This document shows positions 15,584-21,937 of a stretch of DNA of 21,937 nt, one piece after another. This stretch comes from an uncultured Eubacteriales bacterium (lineage in GTDB: Bacteria > Bacillota > Clostridia > Oscillospirales > Acutalibacteraceae), in contig ONFW01000220.1 of the NCBI GenBank assembly GCA_900317215.1, forward strand, positions 1 to 21,937, given 5' to 3'. The notes beneath the pieces were generated by a model. The model worked only from the letters and a program-made list of their open reading frames with translations. It had not been told where the DNA came from and searched no databases. A program made the translations under genes and the position numbers. Positions within the stretch are counted from its first letter, which is position 1. Each line of letters starts with the position of its first letter.

Positions 15584-17311
15584 ATGGACGAGGAGGACAA
15601 ACTTCCCCTTGAGGAATATGTAAAGCTACCCGGAACGGTCGATTTTCAGGTGATAAACACAAGCCGTTTCAGAGAATACGCACGTGACAAGCCCTATCTC
15701 CACTTTGGCACCGAGCTTGAGGGCAGCTATGTCATAGTATATACCAACGAGAAATACATCAAGGATCTGCTTATGGAGCTGGGCAGCGATTTTCTGTCCT
15801 TCTATCCAAAAATTCTTTCCCCTCTCGACAGCAGGGAAAATGACAGAAGCGGTATCACTCAGGCGCTTGAGCAGCCCTTTCTCGGGCTTTCAGGCAGAAA
15901 TGTGATAATAGGGATAGCCGACACCGGAATAGATTATACAAAGGACGTTTTCAGATTTGAGGACGGTACGACAAAGCTTCTCAATATCTGGGATCAGACC
16001 GTTGACGGCAAACGAAGCGAGGGACTTTATTTCGGCTCTGATTACAGCAGAGAAGAGATAAACCTTGCCCTTGAAAGCGATGACCCGTTCAGTATTGTCC
16101 CCGAAACGGACGAAAACGGACACGGTACCTTCCTTGCCTCAGTTGCTGCTGCAAACGAGACTGCCGACTATATCGGTGCTGCCCCAAAGGCAGATATCAT
16201 TGCTGTAAAGCTGCGCAGGGCAAGGGATTTTTATATCAGAAGATATCTCCTGTCACCTGATGACCCTGAGCTTTATGAATCCTCTGATATGCTGCTTGGA
16301 ATAAAGTATATTCTCGACCGGGCTGAGGAGTACAACAGGCCGGCCGTCATCTGCATCGGAATGGGTTCAAATTTCAGCGCACATGACGGCAACACTATTT
16401 TTGAAGAGTATATTTCTTTTGTCTCCCAGCGTGCCGGAGTCGCCTTCATCACAGCCGCAGGCAACGAGGCAAATGTTAGGCATCACACACAGGGAAAGCT
16501 TTCAGGCACAGGCTCTGTCGAAAATATCAGCATCAAGGTTGGAGAGCAGGGCGCCTCCTTCTCGGTCATTATTTTCGGTCCCGCGTACGATAAGATATCT
16601 CTGGGAGTCGTATCTCCCACAGGAGAAGTTATTCCAAGAATACCGTTCCGCTCGGGACTTGAATACTCCGAACGGCTTCTTCTTGAGGAAACAAGAGTTT
16701 TTCTCAGATATTTCAAAGATATCAACAATAACATGATAGTCGGCTTTGAAAGGGCTACCGAGGGTATCTGGGATATACAGCTCTATGCAGACTCAATTAT
16801 TGACGGAAGCTACTGGTCATGGCTGCCTATCACGGGACAGGTTTCCGAGAGCGTGGAGTTTCTTCGCCCCGTACCCGAATATACCATTGTTTATCCCGCT
16901 GCAGCAATGCGCTCAATCACCTGCGGCGCTTACAACAGCGACGACGGAAGCCTTTCCGTTTCCTCCTCATGGGGACCCACCCGTCTTCCGAGACTTGAAC
17001 CGGATTTCGTCGCTCCGGGAGTAGGCGTCAGGGGTATCTATCCTACAGGCTTTGGCACTATGACGGGAACGAGCGCAGCAGCAGCCATTACAGCAGGAGC
17101 TGCCGCACTGCTTATGGAGTGGGGCATTATCAAAAACAATATGCCAACTATCAACGGTGATCTCATCAGGAGCCTACTGATAGGCGGCTGCCGCAGGGAG
17201 GACGATATCACATACCCGAACATAAAATGGGGCTATGGAAAGCTTGATCTCTACAACAGCTTTATCAATCTGAGAGAGACAGCCTCGGGCTTTACCTTTT
17301 CTCAGAAATAA
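15584..17311 (+). CDS. Csp-family subtilisin-like germination protease (second copy)
   Basis: A 575-residue paralogue of the preceding gene, alike throughout (for example ISLWDQTIEG against LNIWDQTVDG, and the shared ...MEWGI... after the active-site Ser). The N-terminal prodomain is longer, about 85 residues. The triad is complete: Asp113 (IADTGIDYTKDVF), His180 (GHGTFLASVAA), Ser497 (GTMTGTSAAA), with oxyanion Asn294 (AAGNEANVRH). The interval 295-485 would carry the Csp jellyroll insertion. No signal peptide is visible. AGGAGA at 15571-15576 is 7 bases from the ATG. It lies 76 bases after the first copy and 21 bases before the sleC-like gene, so it is almost certainly co-transcribed with the latter, from the sigma-G-like promoter at 15518, from further upstream, or both. 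The likely role is proteolytic activation of the SleC-type zymogen; substrate choice between the two copies is unknown. Confidence 0.88.
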   Translation: MDEEDKLPLEEYVKLPGTVDFQVINTSRFREYARDKPYLHFGTELEGSYVIVYTNEKYIKDLLMELGSDFLSFYPKILSPLDSRENDRSGITQALEQPFLGLSGRNVIIGIADTGIDYTKDVFRFEDGTTKLLNIWDQTVDGKRSEGLYFGSDYSREEINLALESDDPFSIVPETDENGHGTFLASVAAANETADYIGAAPKADIIAVKLRRARDFYIRRYLLSPDDPELYESSDMLLGIKYILDRAEEYNRPAVICIGMGSNFSAHDGNTIFEEYISFVSQRAGVAFITAAGNEANVRHHTQGKLSGTGSVENISIKVGEQGASFSVIIFGPAYDKISLGVVSPTGEVIPRIPFRSGLEYSERLLLEETRVFLRYFKDINNNMIVGFERATEGIWDIQLYADSIIDGSYWSWLPITGQVSESVEFLRPVPEYTIVYPAAAMRSITCGAYNSDDGSLSVSSSWGPTRLPRLEPDFVAPGVGVRGIYPTGFGTMTGTSAAAAITAGAAALLMEWGIIKNNMPTINGDLIRSLLIGGCRREDDITYPNIKWGYGKLDLYNSFINLRETASGFTFSQK

Positions 17312-17332
17312 GTTTATCCCGGGAGGTATTTT

Positions 17333-18544
17333 ATGGCTGACGATTCACAGGGCAGCTACGGTCTGCTCAGCGTAAACACCTTTTTTCAAAACATCGGCTT
17401 TCCCGCCCGTGACGTGACGATCACTGTGAGCGAAAGCAACGGGGAGGTCATCTCACGGACAACGACCGATAACGAGGGGCAGATACAGCCGCTGAGACTG
17501 CCTGCTCCGCCGAGGGGTTATTCGCAGCAGACAAACGAGCCGAGACCCTTTTCGGAGTATGATGTTTCCGCCTCTCTGGAGGGCTATAACACAACTTTAA
17601 TAAGGAATGTGCAGATATTTACCGATACTCAGGCGGTACAGAATATCTCCCTTCTGTCAGAGGAAAATGATATCACTATCCCCTACCCGACGCTATGGGG
17701 GAGCTATCCGCCTAAGATACCCGAGACAAGCATAAAAAAGCTGCCCTTCGGCAGCAGTTTAGCGGTACTTCCCGAGCCTGTCATTCCTGAATTTATTGTC
17801 GTACATGACGGCATACCGAGCGACAGCAGGGCTGAAAACTACACCCTGCGCTTCAAGGATTACATCAATAACGTCGCAAGCTCTGAGATATATCCAAGCT
17901 GGGAAAGGGAAGCTTTAAAGGCAAATATTCTTGCCATTATTTCATTCACACTCAACCGTGTATATACGGAATGGTACAGGAGCAAGGGCTACGATTTTAC
18001 AATCACAAGTTCAACCGCTTACGACCAGGCATTCTTTTACGGCAGGAATATCTTCCGTGAGATATCTGATGTTACTGATGAAATATTCAATCTGTATATC
18101 TCTAAAACAGATACGAACCAGCCTCTTTTCACCCAATACAGCGACGGCAAACGGGTAGTCCGCAGCGGCTGGCTCTCTCAATGGGGCTCGCAGGAGCTTG
18201 CACAGCAGGGCTATTCGGCAATACAGATCCTGAAATACTATTATGGCTATGATATAGCGCTGAAGGAGGCAAAAAGAGTGCAGGGCATTCCCCTTTCCTT
18301 CACAGGGATACTTAGAAGGGGCTCACAGGGCGAAAGGGTTCGTGTCGTTCAGTCTCAGATCAATGCAATAGCAAGGAATTATCCCCTCATACCCAGGCTC
18401 GTTGTAGACGGCATCTTCGGGGAAAAGACTGAGCAGTCCGTCAGAGTTTTTCAGGAGATCTTCTCCCTGCCTGTTACCGGCGCAGTGAACTTTCCTACCT
18501 GGTATAAGCTTTCAGATATCTACAACGCGGTAGCAGGTATATAA
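17333..18544 (+). CDS. sleC: SleC-type spore cortex-lytic enzyme precursor
   Basis: A 403-residue protein with the domain order of clostridial SleC, the lytic transglycosylase that degrades the spore cortex at germination. Residues 1 to about 108 form the pro-region, with a beta-sandwich/carboxypeptidase-regulatory-like look (DVTITVSESNGEVISRTTTD, LPAPP, YDVSASLEGY). About 150-312 is the SpoIID-like catalytic domain, with NVASSEIYPSW (Glu185 aligns with the catalytic Glu of SpoIID) and LAIISFTLNRVYTEWYRSKG. About 322-397 is a PG_binding_1 domain (RRGSQGERVRVVQSQI, VDGIFGEKTEQSVRVFQ, LPVTGAV). I recall very similar segments in C. difficile SleC (about 427 residues). In SleC the pro-region is cut by a Csp protease; here the equivalent point would be near residues 110-113, before DITIPYPTLWG. 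The two csp genes directly upstream support this. GGAGG is 6 bases before the ATG; a terminator follows the stop. Confidence 0.9.
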   Translation: MADDSQGSYGLLSVNTFFQNIGFPARDVTITVSESNGEVISRTTTDNEGQIQPLRLPAPPRGYSQQTNEPRPFSEYDVSASLEGYNTTLIRNVQIFTDTQAVQNISLLSEENDITIPYPTLWGSYPPKIPETSIKKLPFGSSLAVLPEPVIPEFIVVHDGIPSDSRAENYTLRFKDYINNVASSEIYPSWEREALKANILAIISFTLNRVYTEWYRSKGYDFTITSSTAYDQAFFYGRNIFREISDVTDEIFNLYISKTDTNQPLFTQYSDGKRVVRSGWLSQWGSQELAQQGYSAIQILKYYYGYDIALKEAKRVQGIPLSFTGILRRGSQGERVRVVQSQINAIARNYPLIPRLVVDGIFGEKTEQSVRVFQEIFSLPVTGAVNFPTWYKLSDIYNAVAGI

Positions 18545-18575
18545 AAAAAAGGAGCTGCTGCAGCTCCTTTTTTTT
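18543..18575. terminator. Bidirectional terminator shared by sleC and the Na/Pi symporter gene
   Basis: GGAGCTGC and GCAGCTCC (18551-18567) form a tight hairpin flanked by eight A (18543-18550) and eight T (18568-18575), so it ends transcription from both sides. The stop codons of both convergent genes lie within the A and T tracts. Confidence 0.9.
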
Positions 18576-20214
18576 ATACTCTATGCGGTGAAAGTGAAAA
18601 TGCAATATTTGTACTGTGATCTGCGATCCTTTCAAGATTTGTCAGCAGCTCCATAAACAGGGTACCTATCTCAGCGCTGCACTCGCCTTTACTGAGTCTG
18701 TTGATATGATTATCCTTATATTCCTCGGTCTTATCGTCTATCTCCTGCTCACAGTTGCTTATGCTTTCGATCAACATGGGATCGTTCGTCCTGCCGAAGA
18801 AAAGATCAAAGGTATCCGAGAGCACGCTCTCAACAAGTGCATTCAGATCCTTTATCTCCTCGATCGCTTTCTCGCTGAATTCCTCATTATTCTCTATTAT
18901 CCTTGAAGCTATCTCGCATATATTCTCGGCATGGTCGCCTATACGCTCAATGTCGCTCACAACATGGAAGTACGAGCCCATCTTCATGAGATCGTGTTCT
19001 TCGAGCGGAAGGCTGTTTATCCTCACAAGATATGAGGCTATGCTGTGATTCAGATAGTCGATGACCTCCTCATTCTCTGAGACCTTGGAGATGATCTTTT
19101 CATCCTTATTTAGTAATGCCTCCATTGCCATCTTGTAGTTTTTGTCAGACAGCGTACTCATTCTTTCTATTTCCTTGGTTATCTGGTTAACAGCTATCGG
19201 GGGAGTTTTAAGAATACGCTCGTCAACAAACTTCAGACGGCATGCTTCCTTTTCCTCTTCCTCCTTTTTGCCCCTGATTATCATACAGGATATCTTAGTG
19301 ATGAAGTTAACACAAGGAAGCAGCACAATAGTGGAGACTATTGTTGAGATTATATGCACAAGAGACATCTGAAGGGAAATGTTCTTCGGAGACATCGCCT
19401 CTACCCACGAGGTAAACGGAGTGAATGCGGTGATCAGACAGAAAATGATAGTTCCGAAAACTGTAAAGAGAACATATGAGATAGACGTCCTCTTTGCATC
19501 CTTTGTTGCTCCGATAGAGGATATCACAGAGGTAAAGCAAGCTCCGATATGTATGCCGTAAATAATGTATACCGACTCGGGCAGAAGCAGCGCTCCCGCT
19601 GCGCCGAGTGCCTGAAGTATACCTACCGCAGCCGATGAGCTTTGTATAAGAGCAGCAAATAGAATTCCGAAAAGCACCCCGAGGAACGGATTGCTTATTG
19701 ATGTGATAAGGCTCTTGAATGCGTCAGATTCTGCAAGAGGCTTCAGATTTGAGCTCATCGTCGTCATTCCGAAGAATAGTATGCCGAAGCCCGCGATTAT
19801 CTGACCCGCATATTTGGTATTGTTTTTTTTGCTGAGAACCACCATAAAGGCGCCAATGAAAATGAATATAGGGGCATACTGCGAAATATTGAACGAAAGG
19901 ATAAGGCTGGTAGCTGTGGTACCTATTGTCGCACCCATTAACACGCCCATTGCCTGACTGAGCGTCATAAGGCTGGCATTTACAAAGCCGACCACCATGA
20001 CGGAAACTGCGGTCGAGCTCTGGATTATTGCTGTGACAACAACTCCTACAAGAGCCCCGAGCCAACGGTTTGAGGTTATTTTTTCAAGTATTTTTCTGAG
20101 CTTTGCGCCCGCCGCAAGCTCAAGTCCGTCTCCGAGAAGCTTCATTCCATAAAGGAAAAGCCCGAGACCTCCAAGGGCAAGTATTATCTGTGTTACAGTC
20201 GATTCATCTGCCAT
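18574..20214 (-). CDS. Na+/phosphate symporter with C-terminal PhoU-like domain (NptA/YjbB type)
   Basis: A 546-residue membrane transporter of the sodium-dependent phosphate (Na/Pi, PNaS) family. The membrane part (about 1-315) contains the two inverted QSS repeats that mark the family, IIQSSTAV (63-70) and LIQSSSAAVG (189-198), among roughly eight hydrophobic segments. After a charged stretch (GKKEEEEKEA, 315-324) comes a soluble, helical PhoU-like tail with two metal-site-like motifs, DIERIGDHAENI (421-432) and NLERIADHSTNIA (526-538). Members either import phosphate or, like E. coli YjbB, export it; direction cannot be read from the sequence. The PhoU tail suggests control by phosphate status. 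GGAGGT (20226-20221) is 6 bases before the ATG. The gene lies 223 bases behind the glycosyltransferase gene on the same strand, and ends on the terminator shared with sleC. Confidence 0.92.
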   Translation of the reverse strand: MADESTVTQIILALGGLGLFLYGMKLLGDGLELAAGAKLRKILEKITSNRWLGALVGVVVTAIIQSSTAVSVMVVGFVNASLMTLSQAMGVLMGATIGTTATSLILSFNISQYAPIFIFIGAFMVVLSKKNNTKYAGQIIAGFGILFFGMTTMSSNLKPLAESDAFKSLITSISNPFLGVLFGILFAALIQSSSAAVGILQALGAAGALLLPESVYIIYGIHIGACFTSVISSIGATKDAKRTSISYVLFTVFGTIIFCLITAFTPFTSWVEAMSPKNISLQMSLVHIISTIVSTIVLLPCVNFITKISCMIIRGKKEEEEKEACRLKFVDERILKTPPIAVNQITKEIERMSTLSDKNYKMAMEALLNKDEKIISKVSENEEVIDYLNHSIASYLVRINSLPLEEHDLMKMGSYFHVVSDIERIGDHAENICEIASRIIENNEEFSEKAIEEIKDLNALVESVLSDTFDLFFGRTNDPMLIESISNCEQEIDDKTEEYKDNHINRLSKGECSAEIGTLFMELLTNLERIADHSTNIAFSLSPHRV

Positions 20215-20234
20215 GATCGAACCTCCATACAGAA

Positions 20235-20318
20235 GTCAGTCCCTGCTGACGTCTTTTTCTTTCTTTTCTCTATTATTTATTATACGACTGATAATATCAT
20301 ATTACATAAGATCAATAG
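20235..20318 (-). promoter_or_regulatory. Upstream region of the Na/Pi symporter gene with a TATAAT box
   Basis: The 223-base gap (20215-20437) is AT-rich. On the minus strand a TATAAT lies at 20285-20280, about 66 bases before the start codon, without a good -35 box at 17 bases. A small hairpin (GTCAG at 20250-20246 with CTGAC at 20239-20235) follows in the leader. No phosphate-regulon box could be identified by eye, and no gene is evident in the gap. Confidence 0.35.
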
Positions 20319-20416
20319 AAATATTCTTTAACCGAATAATAATTATTTCTGTCTCTTATACAAAACGCATAAAGAAATATGAGGTTTTTTATTGCAAGTG
20401 TCGATCTGAAGGACAA

Positions 20417-20457
20417 CCGATGCTTTGCTCATTATTCTTAGATATCCAAAGCATCGG
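20417..20457. repeat. Perfect 11-bp inverted repeat spanning the 3' end of the glycosyltransferase gene
   Basis: CCGATGCTTTG at 20417-20427 and CAAAGCATCGG at 20447-20457 are perfect inverted copies with a 19-base loop. One arm lies in the last codons of the gene (encoding Asp-Ala-Leu) and the other after its stop. No T run follows on either strand, so it is not a standard intrinsic terminator. Confidence 0.75.
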
Positions 20458-21682
20458 AGCCCTTCTTTTGTTTGTACTCTTCAATAAGCTTCAGCATCAG
20501 CTCATATATTTTTTCCGCAGAATTGCCGTTATAGTTCCTTAAAACAGCCTGGCGCATCCTGCTGCGCTTTTCGGGAGAGCTGATAAGATCTGTAATAATA
20601 TCTGTGCAGGTCTTATCCTTTTTAAGCCTGACAGCCATTCCGTTTCTTACAAGGTAATCCGCATTCTGCTCCTCCTGCCCGGGAATAGGCTTAAATATTG
20701 CCATTGGCAACCCGGAGGCTATAGCCTCAGTCACAGTAAGTCCACCCGGCTTGGTGACTATTATGTCGCTCATACGCATATATTTCTCTACCTGATCCGT
20801 AAAATACAGAAGCTTGGTGCTTTTTGACGGCTTCAGATGTCTTGAGTTGCGGTAATTTGAGCGCTGCTGCTTAAGAGTGGGATACATCTCACGCAGCTGA
20901 TAAAGGGTATTATTTATATCTATTTTGCTGAGATACTTTTCAAATGTCTCAAACAGCTTTTCATTTTTTCCGGTGATCACGATGATCTGGAACTCCGCCT
21001 CCGACCTTACCACCTTATGATAGATCTTAAGTACGTCAGTTACTCCGAATGAGCCTGCCATAATGAGAACAGTAGGCAATGCAGGATCAAGTCCCTCCTC
21101 CTCAAAGGCTTTCGTGCGGTCGATTTCCTTTAAAAAGCCTGAGTTTATCGGAATCCCGTAGGAATATGCAAGCCTTCTGTCTATTCCTCTATCATAGAGC
21201 TGATCCACCATTTCCTGGCTTGAGACGATGTAAGCATCGATCCCCTCGTTTATATATGTCCTGTGAACGGCAAAGTCAGTAAGTATTGTGATAACGGGAA
21301 AATCAAGCTCATTGCGCACCTTTACCGAAGAGATCATCTCTGCTGCAAAGGAATGTGTTGTGATGATAATATCCGGTCTGAATTCATCAAGAATAGGGGT
21401 AAGTCTCTTTCCCCTGCTTGTCAGCGTCGCTTCAAAAGGGCGGTTGATCGGACTGTTTTTGTCTGAGCCCTTATACATTCCCCCAAAGAGATTAGGCGTA
21501 TTTTTTGCCATATATTCATATCCGCCTGTTATAGTTTTATTCAATCTCGGGCTTACATACTGTATCGTATCGTATATTTTTACCTCCGATGACGGATCTC
21601 TTGAAAGAATATATTCCTTAAGGGCATTTGCGGCTCTCATATGCCCACCGCCCGTTGTTGCAGACAATATCAATACTTTCAT
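20438..21682 (-). CDS. MGDG-synthase/UgtP-like diacylglycerol glycosyltransferase
   Basis: A 414-residue GT28-family (MurG-like) enzyme. It probably transfers glucose or galactose from a UDP-sugar to diacylglycerol at the inner membrane face, making membrane glycolipid that can also serve as a lipoteichoic acid anchor. The N-terminal half is the MGDG-synthase domain, starting MKVLILSATTGGGH with the glycine-rich loop at 11-14 and containing HSFAAEMISS (110-119). The C-terminal half has the donor-binding segment DIIVTKPGGLTVTEAIASG (306-324) and PIPGQEEQNADYL (332-344). Between FETFEKYLSK and KLLYFTDQVEKYM (about 254-289) there is a basic, Asn/Gln/Arg-rich insertion of roughly 35 residues that I do not recall in B. 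subtilis UgtP (382 residues). It has a good sigma-A promoter and purine-rich leader (AAAGGAAAGAGGGAAAGG). Which sugar and acceptor it uses is uncertain, so no symbol is given. Confidence 0.85.
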   Translation of the reverse strand: MKVLILSATTGGGHMRAANALKEYILSRDPSSEVKIYDTIQYVSPRLNKTITGGYEYMAKNTPNLFGGMYKGSDKNSPINRPFEATLTSRGKRLTPILDEFRPDIIITTHSFAAEMISSVKVRNELDFPVITILTDFAVHRTYINEGIDAYIVSSQEMVDQLYDRGIDRRLAYSYGIPINSGFLKEIDRTKAFEEEGLDPALPTVLIMAGSFGVTDVLKIYHKVVRSEAEFQIIVITGKNEKLFETFEKYLSKIDINNTLYQLREMYPTLKQQRSNYRNSRHLKPSKSTKLLYFTDQVEKYMRMSDIIVTKPGGLTVTEAIASGLPMAIFKPIPGQEEQNADYLVRNGMAVRLKKDKTCTDIITDLISSPEKRSRMRQAVLRNYNGNSAEKIYELMLKLIEEYKQKKGSDALDI

Positions 21683-21720
21683 CGGCCTTTCCCTCTTTCC
21701 TTTATATATAGTACACCTGT

Positions 21721-21749
21721 ATTATACCTCATTTACCCAGCTATTTCAA
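21721..21749 (-). promoter_or_regulatory. Sigma-A promoter of the glycosyltransferase gene
   Basis: On the minus strand: TTGAAA at 21749-21744, a 17-base spacer and a perfect TATAAT at 21726-21721. The predicted leader is about 30 bases. Confidence 0.78.
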
Positions 21750-21754
21750 GAAGA

Positions 21755-21784
21755 ATACTTCATAAGTTATAATATTATAAGTAT
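21755..21784. repeat. Nested AT-rich palindromes in the divergent spacer
   Basis: A perfect 14-bp palindrome (TTATAATATTATAA, 21767-21780) lies inside an outer inverted repeat ATACTT (21755-21760) / AAGTAT (21779-21784). It sits just upstream of the minus-strand glycosyltransferase promoter and could be an operator, though AT-rich spacers form such palindromes by chance. Confidence 0.35.
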
Positions 21785-21839
21785 CCGCTCTTTCGTTGCA
21801 TCATTTTTATTTTGGGTTCATTATTTTCTAAAATATCAC

Positions 21840-21868
21840 TTGACCTTCGTGCCTTTTTGTTGTATAAT
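21840..21868 (+). promoter_or_regulatory. Sigma-A promoter of tRNA-Thr
   Basis: TTGACC at 21840-21845, a 17-base spacer and a perfect TATAAT at 21863-21868. Transcription would start near 21875, four bases before the tRNA. Confidence 0.8.
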
Positions 21869-21878
21869 ACACTTGTTT

Positions 21879-21937
21879 GCTGGAATAACTCAGTTGGTAG
21901 AGTACCTCACTCGTAATGAGGAAGTCGAGGGTTCAAG
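21879..21937 (+). tRNA. tRNA-Thr, anticodon CGT (reads ACG), cut by the window end
   Basis: The first 59 bases are present: acceptor 5' strand GCTGGAA (21879-21885), D arm ACTC/GAGT with AGTTGGTA, anticodon stem CCTCA/TGAGG with loop CTCGTAA (anticodon CGT at 21912-21914), variable loop AAGTC and the T arm up to the T loop. The 3' part of the T arm and acceptor stem lie beyond the window. A strong promoter directly precedes it. Confidence 0.92.

Noticed and set aside
13885..17311. The two subtilases as a defence or bacteriocin-processing system
   Set aside because: They lack signal peptides, anchors and nearby toxin or transporter genes, whereas the SleC-type neighbour explains them as germination proteases.
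20417..20457. The 11-bp inverted repeat as an intrinsic terminator
   Set aside because: There is no T run after the stem on either strand and the loop is long.
20213..20542. 109-codon plus-strand open frame in the symporter/glycosyltransferase gap
   Set aside because: It overlaps the glycosyltransferase 3' end, has no ribosome site and has AT-rich, low-information composition.
1..21937. CRISPR arrays, insertion sequences, prophage or integrative-element ends
   Set aside because: No regularly spaced repeats, transposase, integrase or duplicated tRNA ends were seen; the two tRNA genes show no flanking attachment-like repeats.

Overview
The window looks like chromosomal DNA from a low-to-moderate GC, anaerobic Gram-positive bacterium of the Clostridia, most probably a Ruminococcus-like member of the Oscillospiraceae. 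This rests on the style of the proteins (clostridial HisRS with paired cysteines, Lgt of the GC..AGCCYG type, Csp/SleC germination proteins), on strong AGGAGG ribosome sites and on sigma-A promoters with 17-base spacers. The genus is an inference. There is no phage, transposon, CRISPR array or resistance gene; the gene content is mostly housekeeping.

Layout. 1-3375: the 3' 1.1 kb codons of mfd (start lies outside the window). 3457-4042: a self-contained unit with promoter, a small Gln/Pro/Tyr-rich three-helix membrane protein of unknown function, and terminator. 4122-5166: lgt (lipoprotein lipidation) and its terminator. 5179-5330: a stand-alone tRNA-Arg(CCG) with its own promoter and terminator. 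7717-5366 (minus strand): ilvB-ilvH, the two subunits of acetolactate synthase, translationally coupled. 7854-10514: glgP (glycogen phosphorylase), divergent from ilvB. 10586-13811: hisS-aspS operon for two aminoacyl-tRNA synthetases. 13885-18575: two subtilisin-like Csp proteases followed by a SleC-type cortex-lytic enzyme precursor. 20214-18574 (minus): Na+/phosphate symporter with a PhoU tail, sharing a back-to-back terminator with sleC. 21682-20438 (minus): a UgtP/MGDG-synthase-like glycolipid glucosyltransferase. 21840-21937: promoter and first 59 bases of tRNA-Thr(CGT), cut by the window end.

The most interesting part is 13.8-18.6 kb. The third gene has the SleC architecture (N-terminal pro-region, SpoIID-like catalytic domain, C-terminal peptidoglycan-binding domain), and the two genes before it encode Csp-family serine proteases with complete Asp-His-Ser triads. 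In Clostridium perfringens Csp proteases activate pro-SleC so that the spore cortex is degraded at germination. The cluster therefore predicts that this organism makes spores and germinates by the Csp-SleC route. A forespore sigma-G-like promoter lies between the two protease genes and no convincing sigma-A promoter precedes the first one, which fits expression during sporulation. This is not a brand-new system, but a compact version of it with two active-looking proteases and no pseudoprotease in view.

Promoters, terminators and starts were read by eye; family names rest on recognised motifs, not on database searches.
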